Below, piece by piece: positions 38,035-49,287 of a DNA stretch of 64,000 nucleotides. Origin of the DNA: Ancistrus triradiatus (taxonomy: Eukaryota > Chordata > Actinopteri > Siluriformes > Loricariidae); contig JAJAGP010000272.1 in assembly GCA_025084515.1 (NCBI GenBank), forward strand, positions 186,001 through 250,000, written 5' to 3'. The notes under the pieces are model-generated. The model saw only the letters and a list, made by a program, of their open reading frames with translations. It had not been told where the DNA came from and made no database searches. How positions within the stretch are numbered: the stretch's first letter is position 1; each line of letters begins with the position of its first letter. The position numbers were made by a program, and so were the translations under genes.

Positions 38035-38655
38035 CTAACACTTATGCTCCAGCTCAAACGGACAGATCCTGGCCTTGCATTGCCAGCAGTCTTGCAGGTC
38101 GTGTGGAAGTCTGGGGGTTGTCTGGTGGCACAAAGGGCACCCGTCTTTGCGAGCGTATTTACGGATGAGAGCACGCAGATTGCGCCGCCTGCCCCGGTCC
38201 ACGCAGCACGCCACGTCGATCACGGTGATGCGTTTCGGGTCCCACAGGCAGTCCTCCTCACGGCCGGACTTGATCGATGAGATGTTGCTGTGGGGAGGCA
38301 CCCAGGCGCAGTCGTACCCGTGGTTGTGCCAGGTCGTGCGCAGCGGGTGGTTGTCGCAGTCGATCTTTAAAACTTTGCCCACGTTTACTTTGAGCTTGAA
38401 CACGACCTTGTCGGATTTGTCGGTTTGGAGCGGGTAGCATTTCGCCTTCTCGATGTTGCGGCTCACGTACACGCCTTTGCCCAGCATACCACTCGAAGAC
38501 GGCTTAAACCCGTTCTTGATTATGTCCTCAGCGTTATCTTTGTGTGTACCATGGTACATGGTGTAAACCCGACCCGATTTAGGTTCCTGATTCTCCGTCA
38601 GAGTCTTGCTATCTTCGGCTGCGCGCCAGCCCGAGAAATGTACAGTGCCAGCCAT
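38035..38655 (-). CDS. gig2: Gig2-like protein (interferon-induced, PARP-like fold), single coding exon
   Basis: An uninterrupted 206-residue reading frame that I recognise as the fish Gig2 family (grass carp reovirus-induced gene 2). The family is interferon-induced and carries a region resembling the PARP catalytic fold; its biochemical activity is not settled. Visible motifs are an HGT at residues 35-37, a GKGVYVSR segment at 59-66 placing Tyr63 in the usual PARP-like position, and conserved stretches around KIDCDNHPLRTTW (97-109) and EEDCLWDPKR (133-142). The C-terminus (about 150-206) is basic then cysteine-rich: C173-x2-C176, C190-x2-C193, C198, C206, which could bind metal (inference). 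I start at the ATG whose A is at 38655 (context ATCCATGG); a frame-consistent upstream codon at 38664 is GTG, so not a start. No intron interrupts the coding part. By eye it is far richer in GC and CpG than its surroundings. Paralogue identity within the family is not decidable here. Confidence 0.85.
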   Translation of the reverse strand: MAGTVHFSGWRAAEDSKTLTENQEPKSGRVYTMYHGTHKDNAEDIIKNGFKPSSSGMLGKGVYVSRNIEKAKCYPLQTDKSDKVVFKLKVNVGKVLKIDCDNHPLRTTWHNHGYDCAWVPPHSNISSIKSGREEDCLWDPKRITVIDVACCVDRGRRRNLRALIRKYARKDGCPLCHQTTPRLPHDLQDCWQCKARICPFELEHKC

Positions 38656-38773
38656 GGATTTCACCCAAGTAACACAAACTAAACAGGAATAAAACTCAGC
38701 AGTTACTTATATTAAAGACGAATATGCTGAACAGACAGCCGATAAGTAGGCTACATACCGGTTCTTTATGTTT

Positions 38774-38812
38774 TCACGGTTTTCGTTTTGCTTTCGGTTT
38801 ACGCGGAACGCA
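38774..38812 (-). promoter_or_regulatory. Interferon-response-like GAAA cluster upstream of the Gig2-like gene
   Basis: Read on the minus strand, the stretch has three GAAA cores in about 30 bases: AACCGAAA, then AAACGAAA, then a GTGAAAA. The first two fit the IRF half-site AANNGAAA. It lies 120-160 bases upstream of the Gig2-like ATG. A possible splice donor (GTATGT) just downstream and a possible acceptor (TTCCTGTTTAG) 23 bases before the ATG suggest a non-coding first exon (inference). Spacing between cores is not the canonical two bases of a strict ISRE, so this is a degenerate site. Confidence 0.5.
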
Positions 38813-38829
38813 GTCACACAGGAACTACT

Positions 38830-41634
38830 ACAACTGGTCCTACTAAAAGGTGCTCTATAGACTACCCGTTAAAGCACAGTAAAACGTCATCTTGAACCTT
38901 GGGTGTGAATCCAAGTTTTCATAAGTGGAAACACTCATTAAAGCCATTTTTGTTTTGTGTAGTGTTTTATTGTTTAATTCTTTAACTCCATCGCAAGGAG
39001 AAATGGTCTGCTCATGTCAGGGGCTATTCTAGGATTCGAGCTTTAATTTTTTTTCACCCCATGAGACTTCCCCCACAAAAAAAGGTATGTTTTAACATAA
39101 CTTTGGACCGCCATTCCCACACTTGTGAAGTAAGAACATCTGACTTTTTGGGAAACACTGTGACTGGAAAGACAGCAACAAATTTGAGAACACTCCCATT
39201 AATGCTGAGCCTGTGAGCCACCAAGTCATCATACCATGTGGCAAGGAAGGACTCTTCAGTGTTACAATATTATGTTTAAACCATATAGGTTACTTTCTAT
39301 GGTTTTAACATTTTTTTCAGCTTATCAGAGACAAAAAACATATAAATAACATTACTATTTGGGTGCTGAGGCTCAATTTAGGGGTAGAAGAAAAAAGGGG
39401 CTAGACATGCCTGTTGCCATTGTCAGGCTTGATTCAGTGTCATTGTATACATAACAGCATGATTGGGTTAACCCAATCAGTATAACCTATAATATAATAT
39501 AATATAATATAATATATACTGTATACAACAACAGTATTCTTTTTCATGCTTTTTCCCGATTAAGGTTGCAGGACAATGGAGAACACAGGGTGTAGGCATA
39601 AGAGTGCCCTGTCCATTGCATGGCCAGCTTGGGGTCGTTGTTGCAGCACAGGGGAATGGTCCGCCAACCTGCTCCCTCCCTCAAACACCGGGAATCAGCA
39701 CCTGACCCCAGCATGTGATGTCTGACTCAAGACTTGAACCTGTGTATCCACAGTACAGTGTTTTTTAGTCCAAAAGCACCCTACAATGGTAAATGTTATT
39801 TTGAAACAATAATACACACTAGTAGAGCATATTAAATAATAGATACAATTATGATTCATGTTTCTTGTTTCATTTTTATCCTATGTCTGGAGCCTATCCC
39901 AGAATTCACTGGTACAACTTGGACATAACCCAGGCCCCCAGCAAGGTTGTTTTTATCATCTGGTTCTTACCGCCAAGCCACTGGAGGCAAACCTCAACGT
40001 AGTTCATGGAAAATGGATAGATGCAACTCAAATCATACTTGATTTCATTAAAATGTCACTAATCAACATTTCATTGTTTAAATATTTTGATATTTGTTCT
40101 CTGACCGGTTATATTCAGTTTGTGATACAGCTATGTAGATTAAAGAGTGTGTATGGAAACCTTCTCTCAGTCTTTGGCCTGTGGGAGGAAACCGAAGCAC
40201 CCAGAGCAAACCTCGGACACGGGTAGGACATGCAGACACCACACATGTTAACACATAGACTACATGTTAATGTGATTAGCTAAAATCACCTACTACATGC
40301 TGTCCACACATTTTTCTAATTTATCAACTTTAGCAAGTGTAGTACCGTTGCTTAAGATTAACATATGAAATGATAACATCGTACAAATAGCTATAGATAC
40401 TCAGTAATTGTACTTTCCCCTCATAAAAACCGCCGTGCTACAATTCCCTGGAGGAATGACAACATTCATTCTTCCAAACACTAGTCCTATAGATTGAATG
40501 TAGACTCTTAGTTGACACACTGACGCTTATATACCTGAACAAACTCAAACAAAAGAATAGAATTGCGTAGCATAAATGTACAATCGTTCTCTCTTTGAAT
40601 GTCAGTCTTAACATGTCAACCCGTGTTTGCCCGGTGTTTGTGTGGTTGTGATTAAGTTGCTTGTGTACCTACAGTCTATTTCCCCACAGGCAACTTAAGT
40701 TGCCAGGTATTCATATTGTGCTTCCTTTACAAAACCAAGCATTTATTACCGATAGGCTTAACACTGTGTGGTTAAATGTGTTACTATTATTTCTAAAATA
40801 AAGTACAGAGGTTACTGGCATTAATAGAGGTAATATAAGCACAAATTCTTACTTGGTACCTTTGTTAGATTAAATAGGCTATATAAACTATAAGTACCCT
40901 ACATATAAAATAATCTAAAAATAAGATAAACCAAGCCTAGGGAACTTAAACTGTATTTAGCTCAGCTTCTTCACCTGTACAGTGAGCACTGTCCTCTGTG
41001 GCCTACCCCTCATCCAACCAAAAGGACTGGCTAACCAAACGGCACAGAAAGTATTATTGTACGCCTAAATCTGTTATTTTAAAATGCTATGGAAAATAAT
41101 GATACGTATTTATTGGCATGCTCTCACACAGAACCATTTTTAACAAAACCACATTCATTTTTAAGGACAACATATAACTGAAGCATGTTCCTGTTTCTAT
41201 TTTACTTTAAGCTCAGAGACATTTAGGAACATAATCCTCATGCAGGACATCCTTTTCCATGAAATTACAAATGTGAGGTAATGCAGGTTCCAGATTTCTT
41301 TAGTTATTAGTCATCAGAATGGGCTGGATTGGAGTAGTGTGCTTCCTAAATCATGCGATGAGCGCAATAGAGAAATATTTAAAGAGACTAATATACATTA
41401 TGAATAATATATTACATTTTCACAGTTATAAATAAAATTGGATAGAATGGATGTTGTTGGCTATATTCAGGTGACTTTATGTGGTGACTTGTGATTAAGT
41501 TTGTGAGAAGAAGAGAAACGGAATCATCACCACCATTTACTTAATTATAATATATATAATGAATAATAATTTTAGGCTATAAATTATTTGATGTTGTAGT
41601 TTACAAAATATATGATGAAATATAACATTTTGAT
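38830..41634. other. No gene recognised between the Gig2-like gene and the AT region
   Basis: Only the microsatellite at 39488 and the diverged LINE-tail repeat at about 39875-40235 are identifiable. Confidence 0.4.
39488..39517. repeat. (TATAA)n microsatellite
   Basis: Five to six perfect five-base units, then ATATACTGTATAC. Confidence 0.9.
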
Positions 41635-41658
41635 TAATATATATACGTGTATATATAC

Positions 41659-41700
<42 letters not shown>

Positions 41701-41997
41701 GTATATATATATATTATATACGTATATATATATATACATATATACATACATTCTTCTATGATGAAAAATGTTTTAATCTGTTCTTGGTCTTGACTCGGAC
41801 TCAGCTACTAAATGTCTTTGTTTTGACTCGGACTCAATGTGTCCTGGTTGTGGTCTTGACTACAACGCTATCATTATACCATGAATAAAATATGTCATAA
41901 ATCCCAAGAATTTCTTATTATATAATATATATCATATATATTATATATATATAACTATATATCTATACGTGGATATATCTATCTATATATATATATA

Positions 41998-42028
<31 letters not shown>

Positions 42029-42120
42029 GTGTATATATATACACGTATATATACGTATATATACATATATATATACACGTATGTACATATATATATACGT
42101 ATTATATATATATATACATA
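41635..42120. repeat. (TA)n / TACGTA dinucleotide region, highly self-complementary
   Basis: Two AT blocks (about 41635-41750 and 41920-42120) with interspersed ACGTATATA motifs. They flank one copy of a duplicated segment. The blocks can fold on themselves and are prone to copying and assembly errors. Confidence 0.9.
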
Positions 42121-42294
42121 CATTCTTGTATGATGAAAAATGTTTTAATCTGTTCTTGGTCTTGACTCGGACTCAGCTACTAAATGTCTTTGTTTTGACT
42201 CGGACTCAATGTGTCCTGGTTGTGGTCTTGACTACAACGCTATCATTATACCATGAATAAAATATGTCATAAATCCCAGGAATTTCTTATTATA
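41735..42294 (+). repeat. Tandem duplication, about 185-bp unit repeated 372 bp apart
   Basis: The segment ACATACATTCTTCTATGATG ... AATTTCTTATTATA at 41735-41925 recurs at 42115-42297. I count only two or three differences (CTTCTATG/CTTGTATG, CCAAGAA/CCAGGAA), so the duplication is recent. The unit itself, with GGTCTTGACTCGGACTC, looks like a piece of a transposable element. Confidence 0.9.
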
Positions 42295-42297
42295 ATC

Positions 42298-42944
42298 TGA
42301 CAGCCTCTGCAAAAGTACTGGGTTATGACTGAGACTTCCAGCAGGATGATCCTACACATGTCAAAATCCACACACACATGGTTTCCTGACTATTTTAAAT
42401 TTTTAACATGACCATCCCAGTCCACTGACTTCAATCCAACTGCATATAACTGCCAGGTGAGCTGTAGAGGAGAGTCCCATATATTCTGCATCTTATTATG
42501 AAGCATAAATGAATACGTGTTATTATGCTGGCAAAGGAGTTTAAAACACAATTACATTTTTTCATACCAGTAATTCCACTGAATGGGTGCCATTTGCTTG
42601 TTGTAACTCTTAATTTTCTATAGCTTTTCAGTTCCTCCTGTTACTGTCCCTCAGTCCTAAGTAATAGGACATAATTGTCGGCATATAATTAGCAAATACA
42701 TAAAATGTAACCATACTAATGGCATTAGGCCACTGAGCACATTCTAATGATTCACCAAAAATGGTTATATTTACAATAAACAAATAACATCTAAAATAAT
42801 TTTGGTAACTGGATAGTAAGATGAGACTGACCCTTCTTAGTCATAATTACAATATTTTTTATTACAATAACGTTTTCCCCACATCCCATAATTTTGTTAA
42901 GGAAACAGTACTGAGTGTCAACCTGGGGACATAAGTAAAATAGT
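42298..42944. other. No feature recognised
   Basis: AT-rich spacer between the 41.7-42.3-kb duplication and the interspersed repeat upstream of pou2af2. Confidence 0.4.
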
Positions 42945-43190
42945 GTGGATTTCTTATGAAAACAAATGATGGGATATGGAGTGACACAACAATGCTAAAA
43001 AATAGTTTTTAGTTTTTTGGTAGTTTTTAGTTATTGTTTTAACTTATATCTCTTAAATCCACAATTGCATCACTGTGCTGGACACTTTGCTTAATAATAA
43101 AATGTTTTGTACAGTTAAATATTAATTATCTATACATTGTAATGTCCGGGGGGCGGAAAAGGCACCCATTCGGTGGAATGGCTCAGACAC
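42945..43190 (+). repeat. About 250-bp interspersed repeat, copy 2, upstream of pou2af2
   Basis: Matches the 35790 copy throughout (GGGATATGGAGTGACACAAC, GACACTTTGCTTAATAATAA, GGTGGAATGGCTCA). It ends about 330 bases before the first octamer of the pou2af2 promoter. Confidence 0.75.
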
Positions 43191-43522
43191 AAAATACACC
43201 TTATTGTACAGGAGACAGTGAAACAGTCCAATCTGGCATCCCGTGTAAGCATCAGCTGCTGCGCATCGTTTCACAGGTGAAGAATTGAGCGGTTGGTCTC
43301 AGGGGGAAACTGCCAGCCTTTATGATTGTAGGCTCAGGCGGTTTCATCCATTTGTTGACATGATTCATTTGTCCATGTTCAAGAATCTTTTTTAAACTAC
43401 TAAACCTGACCCCCTCCCCCTTCTGACAGGTCCCAAACCTTATCATCCCAGTACCCGTGTCCCTTTTTTTTTCCATTTTGCAGCTCGACTCGTCCTCTTC
43501 TAATCTAGCATGTTAGCCTCAG
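43191..43522. other. Upstream flank of pou2af2
   Basis: No repeat. Moderately GC-balanced with a CCCCCTCCCCC tract at about 43412. Likely part of the upstream regulatory region; no further motif can be named with confidence. Confidence 0.35.
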
Positions 43523-43564
43523 ATGCAAATAACCGAGAAACGTCCTGCAGCCAATTATTTGCAT
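43523..43564 (+). promoter_or_regulatory. Two perfect POU octamers upstream of pou2af2
   Basis: ATGCAAAT at 43523-43530 and its exact reverse complement ATTTGCAT at 43557-43564, 26 bases apart and roughly 50-85 bases before the TATA-like box. A CCAAT sequence (43551-43555) overlaps the gap. The octamer is the POU class 2 binding site, and the encoded protein belongs to the family that docks on POU/octamer complexes. Confidence 0.65.
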
Positions 43565-43608
43565 GTACACAAATCATGAAGGTTTCAGCTGGGCGACCAG
43601 GAGGGAGG

Positions 43609-43615
43609 TATAAAT
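43609..43615 (+). promoter_or_regulatory. TATA box of pou2af2
   Basis: TATAAAT, about 140 bases before the start codon, predicting transcription start near 43640 and a 5' UTR of about 110 bases. Near that point ATGAGC...TAA (43642-43659) would be a five-codon upstream reading frame if included in the transcript. Confidence 0.5.
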
Positions 43616-43750
43616 CAATGGGTGCGGATGCCTGGGCCTCCATGAGCATGTCTGCATAAAGTTTTTAAATGGCTCACTGTATCATTAGTGCTGGACTAGA
43701 AAGGCAAAGTGACCTCCTGCAAACACACAGTCGTACATAACCTGCAAGTC

Positions 43751-46700
43751 ATGATGGAGACAGGTGAGCATTTATTCCATAAAATCGGTTATCATGTTCT
43801 GTGTCGGTGCTCTCTAATATTTTATTATAGGTTCTGTATTTTTATTATGGACCAGAGTGTTCTTTGTAGTGGCTAGACTGAATGGTTGTGGCCTATCCAT
43901 GATATTCATTATGACGATTTTAATAGTTACAAATAAGTACTATTTGGTGAGGTGCAAAAGACAGCACCACAATTAAAATATGTACATATAGTTTGTTAGT
44001 GACAGTAGACTTGACATATATTGTGAGAATTATAGATGTATTCAGTGTATTAAAGTGTAAGAGTTTTACGCAAATGTATAATGTTGATAAGGGTTCTATG
44101 TAGTAATGTTTTTATACTTGAGAAAAACCATTTCCATGTGGTCCAAAGTAACAAATACACAACCAAATCATCAGTATTGATTCAACACCTACATAAACAA
44201 ATGCAAGACTTCTTCAAACACAGTACGAGTTTTTTACAATTAATGATTTGCTGTGTAGTGTAAGACCAGATGCTATTCTTTAGTCCGTGACATTTTGACT
44301 TCTCTTTTTGTACATTTCTTAACTGATTAATATCCATGCTTGGAATTGCCGTTTGACAGAACAACAGCATAGAAGTGACTGCTTAACATAATATTACACC
44401 AACACCACATAAATACAACAACCATCCCATAAGTGTTGGTCATTTATTTTAAATGAGAACTTCATTCATTAAAACGTAAGCTCTTCCATGGCTTAATACT
44501 TAAACCTGTTACAAGTGGGAAAACTGTCTCTGCGTAATGACGTTTTACAAGCTTTGGAGCAGGCTTGGAAAACATTTTGAAAATGTGTGCTGTCACACTG
44601 TTGTTGCCATGCTTATGTAATAAGGACCAGTTATGCCAGTTCTTTATAAAAAACGCTGTAGGCTTTGGGGGTATTGAGTAACTAGAAATGGCACTGTGCT
44701 AGATGACATTCCTTAGAATTTTTAATTATATTATGAGACTTGGCATGAATTGTAGTTTTTGTCTTCTGGCTGCATATTCCTGAATACCACAGAAAAAAAA
44801 TTTAACCAGACTTGGCTACCAAGACCAACGGCCACACACATTAATCCATGACAACTCTACTGGAACACTGCATTTTCCTACATTTTCTCCTTTATGTTAC
44901 TGACTACATAGGCTTCTCATGTTTTCCTAATCATTAGTAATATAAAGGGTAAAACATGGGTTGTTTCTTGAGTCAGTGAGGTGTGCCTGAGTCTCTGTTA
45001 CCACAACCCGGAAGGTTTGGTGCCTATTATCAAGGTTCCATGGAACAATGTCTCACTCATGAGATTAGTGAAGCTGTTACTGTAAAACAGGCAGAGGTAT
45101 GTGATCTCGTCATGAAACGTTAAACTGACTAAACTTTTACTTTAGCGTTTGGTCCTATTCCCCTTTTTTAGTCATGCATTAACAAGGAAAGGGAAACTTT
45201 TTTGTCCTTACAGCGGGGTAAAATACTAATTTCTTAATTCCCTAGAGATGTTATAGGCTGCTCACCATGAATTTCTCTTTACAGAAATGACTAATAATCC
45301 AATATATAAATATTAGAGCTGGTTAAAAACCGAAAGGAATATCTGCTTACCATTTAGTAACCCAATTAAATTAGCTACTGACTCAATTTAAAACCATTTA
45401 ACTCATATTAACAAACTCTTTTTAGTTCTGTGTCTAGAAACATACTGTAATCTTCAATGGAAGTAAAATATGTTGATTCATTTATACCTAATATACAAAC
45501 ACGAATATGTGGCCACAGAACTCATCATTACAGTGTGGAGAGTGGGGACCAGTGGTTGATGTTTAACATGTCGACAAGTTTCCCACATACAACCCTAGTG
45601 TACGGCTAAGACACATTGCAGTGATTCCAATTCTGTCAATACACCAGAATCAAATTTCATTTCTATCATGTTTAATATGTATGTAAGTAACTGAGAACAA
45701 AAACAACAATAAGCTGATAATACGCTATAGATAAAGGCTTAAAATCTTCTTTGGATTACATGTTGGACTACAGTTGCAGTGCTGGTTGGGTCAAAGATAA
45801 TACATCTTTGTGGTACTAATCAGACATTTCACTCTGAGCAGAGTATTCCAAGAGAGTGTACCAAGGCGTGAGGGTCAAACATACAGTCAAAGACCTCCTG
45901 GCAGAGAAACGATCAAGACAAACCAACGTACCACGACTCAATGTAAGCTCAATCTAATATTTCATGTGCATTCATGTGTTGTTTTGTTGTTTATACATGT
46001 GAGTATACCCACATTATCGGCCCTCATATCTCATATGGTTTCCCAACACTGGCGAGTGAAGTTTGTCCCACATTAGCTCTAATGTCGCGGATTATTATAA
46101 TACATCCAAGTACAACCACCTGTTTTGAGCGTCGGTATGTGTTGGACGTCTCCTGTCACCTCGGAGAGATTATATCAGGCGCACCTGCCAGCACGATCGC
46201 TGCCTTCCTGAATGGGTCCAGATAAATGAGGCATTGTTGCAGACGGACGGTTAAATGTAGCATTAGGTCACTGCCGAGACCTTAACCTCAACCAGAGTCA
46301 AAGAGAACAGGCCGTTCCTTGTGCTAGGCAGTTTTGCTTGCTGTTACATGTACATGTGGACACCTCCCTTGTATTCCCTTCCCCCTCCTTACTTTAAACT
46401 AATGGTCCTAATCAAGCCTTATGCAAATTTCTCAGCAGAAGCGTATTCACACACAATGGTGCCAGAGTCCAATGCCAAGGTACTGGCATAATACCTTTCT
46501 TAGGTATTTTGCGTTATTAAAAAAGAAAGTACAATGTACCCCCTTATATTTAAGAGAATAACTACTAAACACAGTTTAATCGAGATGCTGCCTAGTCCAC
46601 TCTATTGAAAAGGAATCGTTCTGAAAGATAAGCTAGTCATTCATATTTATATCAGCAGTACAAAAGTCGCTCCCCACCCTTTTCTTCTTAAAGTTATCTC

Positions 46701-48862
46701 TAATTCAGTTGTCAATTGGGACGTTTTCCTAGTCATCCGATTATTATTTGAACCCTCAAGGCACAAACACCACCTGAGGCAGGTTTACACGCACACTCAC
46801 ACGCGTACACACACACACACATATGGTGGGGGGTGCTTTTGTGACACTGGCAAATCACATTCAAATATCCTACCACAAAATTTGCCTGGCTTTCAACAGA
46901 ATCAGCCTGTGTACCAGAGCCTTCCTGTCTTCGACTCTGTTCACACTGACTTAGAGTGAATGTTCGCCAGTGATTCCATGTTCTACGCTCCACAAAGAGT
47001 TATTTTCCATTAACTGATACATCCATAACCATACTTATGGGATTTGTACATGTCATTTTGTGTTGTCAGTCCTGTGAAGATATACAAGTGTTCACAGAAA
47101 TATGGTTTCATGGGCTTGCATATTAAGTTCCGCATAGATTACCCTCGCGTCATTTAATTACATCTCTAATTTTGTATTGTTTTCAGGGAGCATCCAGCTC
47201 TTCCCAGTCGGCTTTTGTACAAATGCCAGGTGAGCTCACCACGCCTGTGATCTGATAAAGCTCCTACACAGTTCTGTCTAATTACACCCAGCCAGAACCG
47301 ACTGCTCAAAGCGGTGAGTGAGCCAATTCATTGACATAAAGGGAGCTAATATCGTTTCCTGCTTCCTCCTGCAGGTGCTCACATGCTTCCTGGATACTAC
47401 AGCATGCGGAGGCCATTCCTGCCAGATTCTGAATTGTGCCACCCAATGAAGCAGTACTCTTCAGACTCCTACACCTCAGCCCTGGGCAGCAAAGCCTTTC
47501 CTTACGAGCACTCCTCTGGCTACCCATCATTTATTGACAGCTACTACCAGCCAGATTCATTTGGAGACTACAGAGGTGCAGCTGCTTACACAGCTAGCGG
47601 AGGGTCACTGTTTTCACCATCTGCACTGTCCACACTGCTGCCTTCTCTGTCCGGGGAGACGTCGCCACATCTTCTCTTGGTACTAAACCGTTGTTTACTC
47701 CTACTCTGACATTCCAAGCATCTTAAATTCACATTAACATGAGGTAATATGGGATTGTGCTAACCTTTAAACGCGCAGTTACACAGCATTTAAATAGTCT
47801 CAGTCTCAGATGCGCTTCATCCGTTGTGAACTCGTCTGGCCACAGTTATTTGACTTCCAAGTTACAATCCTATTGGCTATGCATGCAAGTGTGTACCATT
47901 ATCAGTCCCTCCAGGGCAAAACCTTTGAAAACCGTGACAACGATCAACGGTCTGGATTTGAAAAACATGGCAACAATATCCCATTTTAAAAGTTTAAAGT
48001 CACCAACACATCATTTACCAGATCTATGCCGAGCCATAGTAAACTGTTGCTGTATCTCACACAATATAAAGGTGCCATAAAGGGGGGGAAGGGGGTTGGG
48101 ACTAGTCCAATTGCCCAGAGAAGACAGAGGATCCAGACAAGTCGATGGAACAAATTTGTCTAGAGGGAAGGGAAATACAAGAGTTTGTGTTTTCACCCAG
48201 TAGGGTGCCCAAAATTTCCGCTACTGTACGTACAGCTTGTGGCTGGCCATTCGCTATTTTTGTCAAACTACCTCGCAGGACTACATTCATCCCATTAAAA
48301 AATGACAACAGTGAGAGGTAACATGAAATTCCTGAAAAGGAAGAAAAATACCAATGAATTTTTAGCAAGCTTTGTGGTATCTAATAGACTCTGAAAACTT
48401 GCTTAGATCTATATTTTATTTTGACTTTATCTCTCACAGAGGGATCCATGGGAGCAGCCTTCAGAAGACCATGTTACTCAGCCAGAGGTTCTCTGCCCTG
48501 AGGGCACAGCCCCAGTAGCAGATTCCCCTTCTCTGGGGGCCCCGGACTCAGGAAGCTCCTCTCCCTATCGGCATTCTACAAGCCGCAGCAGTGTATCCAT
48601 CTCTTCCAGCTCTCAGCCTTACACGCTGCAAACGCTGGAAGATGTCCACTACCCTGCAGCCTCTTACAGCTCAGCCTCCAGCTACACCTGCCCACCCTAC
48701 ATGAGTGTTCCTGGGGATCTGGCTGTGGTCAAGATGGCGTCTGTGACATCAGAGGAGGCTAGTGGTGGTGTAGTCTCTCTCAGTGACACCACTGGGCAAG
48801 GATGGGCCAAAGATGATGGAACAGGCTCCTGGATGACCTATGAGACCAGGAGGGCTTTTTAA
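43751..48862 (+). CDS. pou2af2: POU2AF2 (C11orf53 / OCA-T1) orthologue, complete, five coding exons
   Basis: Coding exons: 43751-43763, 45842-45942, 47187-47229, 47375-47679, 48440-48862 (stop TAA). All four introns are GT-AG and the phases join to 885 bases, 294 residues, close to the human protein of about 290. Exon 2 encodes the conserved N-terminal OCA peptide (YSKRVYQGVRVKHTVKDLL), which in this family contacts the POU domain and octamer DNA. Exon 3 is a small 43-base exon encoding SSSQSAFVQMP. Exon 4 carries GYYSMRRPFLPDSE and a Tyr/Ser/Pro-rich region. Exon 5 starts RDPWEQ and ends with a conserved tail, GWAKDDG...YETRRAF. In mammals the protein coactivates POU2F3 in tuft cells; the fish role is inferred. 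The related POU2AF3 (COLCA2) is a poorer match because it lacks the FVQMP and RRAY-like tail. The start could also be the ATG at 43754. Confidence 0.9.
46421..46428 (+). promoter_or_regulatory. Octamer ATGCAAAT in pou2af2 intron 2
   Basis: A third perfect octamer inside the gene, between exons 2 and 3. Other perfect copies occur in non-genic DNA (35131-35138, 36992-36999), so a single site may be chance. Confidence 0.3.
46787..46823. repeat. (CA)n-type microsatellite in pou2af2 intron 2
   Basis: Alternating CA with CG and CT interruptions, followed by ATATGG. Confidence 0.8.
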
Positions 48863-49281
48863 AGGTTTTGATGCACTTACTTGGACTCCGAACTGATAAT
48901 GTGGATCCGTAAACTAAATGAAGAAAGAAGAACTGGTGGAGTTTTAACTCAAGTTTGTAATAAGCCCATAGCTAACTTACCAAACGAGCTACAACATTGA
49001 TGCTTTCTTAACGAGGTTACTAAATTTACATCCAGTTAACCTCAGTGTAATACATGTTCTTGTACGTTTAATGATGGTTATATTATGAATAGGTGTAGCT
49101 AATAACTTGAGATGGTTTTATTTTAAAAATCAAGTCATGCTGTAGTTTTACGTCTTGTAAGAACACGTTGAAAAAAAGTGTTTTTAATTAACCTTTCACT
49201 AGATACAGTCACACTGATAGGCTTTGCAGTTTCAGAACATGGTTTATCTTCTATTCTTGTGTCAAGAAAGCTATACAGGCA

Positions 49282-49287
49282 AATAAA
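49282..49287 (+). terminator. Poly(A) signal of pou2af2
   Basis: AATAAA 420 bases after the pou2af2 stop codon, followed by a T/G-rich stretch (TCTTTGGTTAGTTG) as expected of a cleavage region. A further AATAAA lies at about 49411. Confidence 0.5.

Noticed and set aside
38656..38664. Longer N-terminus for the Gig2-like protein
   Set aside because: The codon at 38664 is GTG on the minus strand; the first ATG with good context is at 38655.
38023..38682. Plus-strand frames opposite the Gig2-like gene (85 and 120 codons)
   Set aside because: Antisense shadows of a GC-rich coding sequence.
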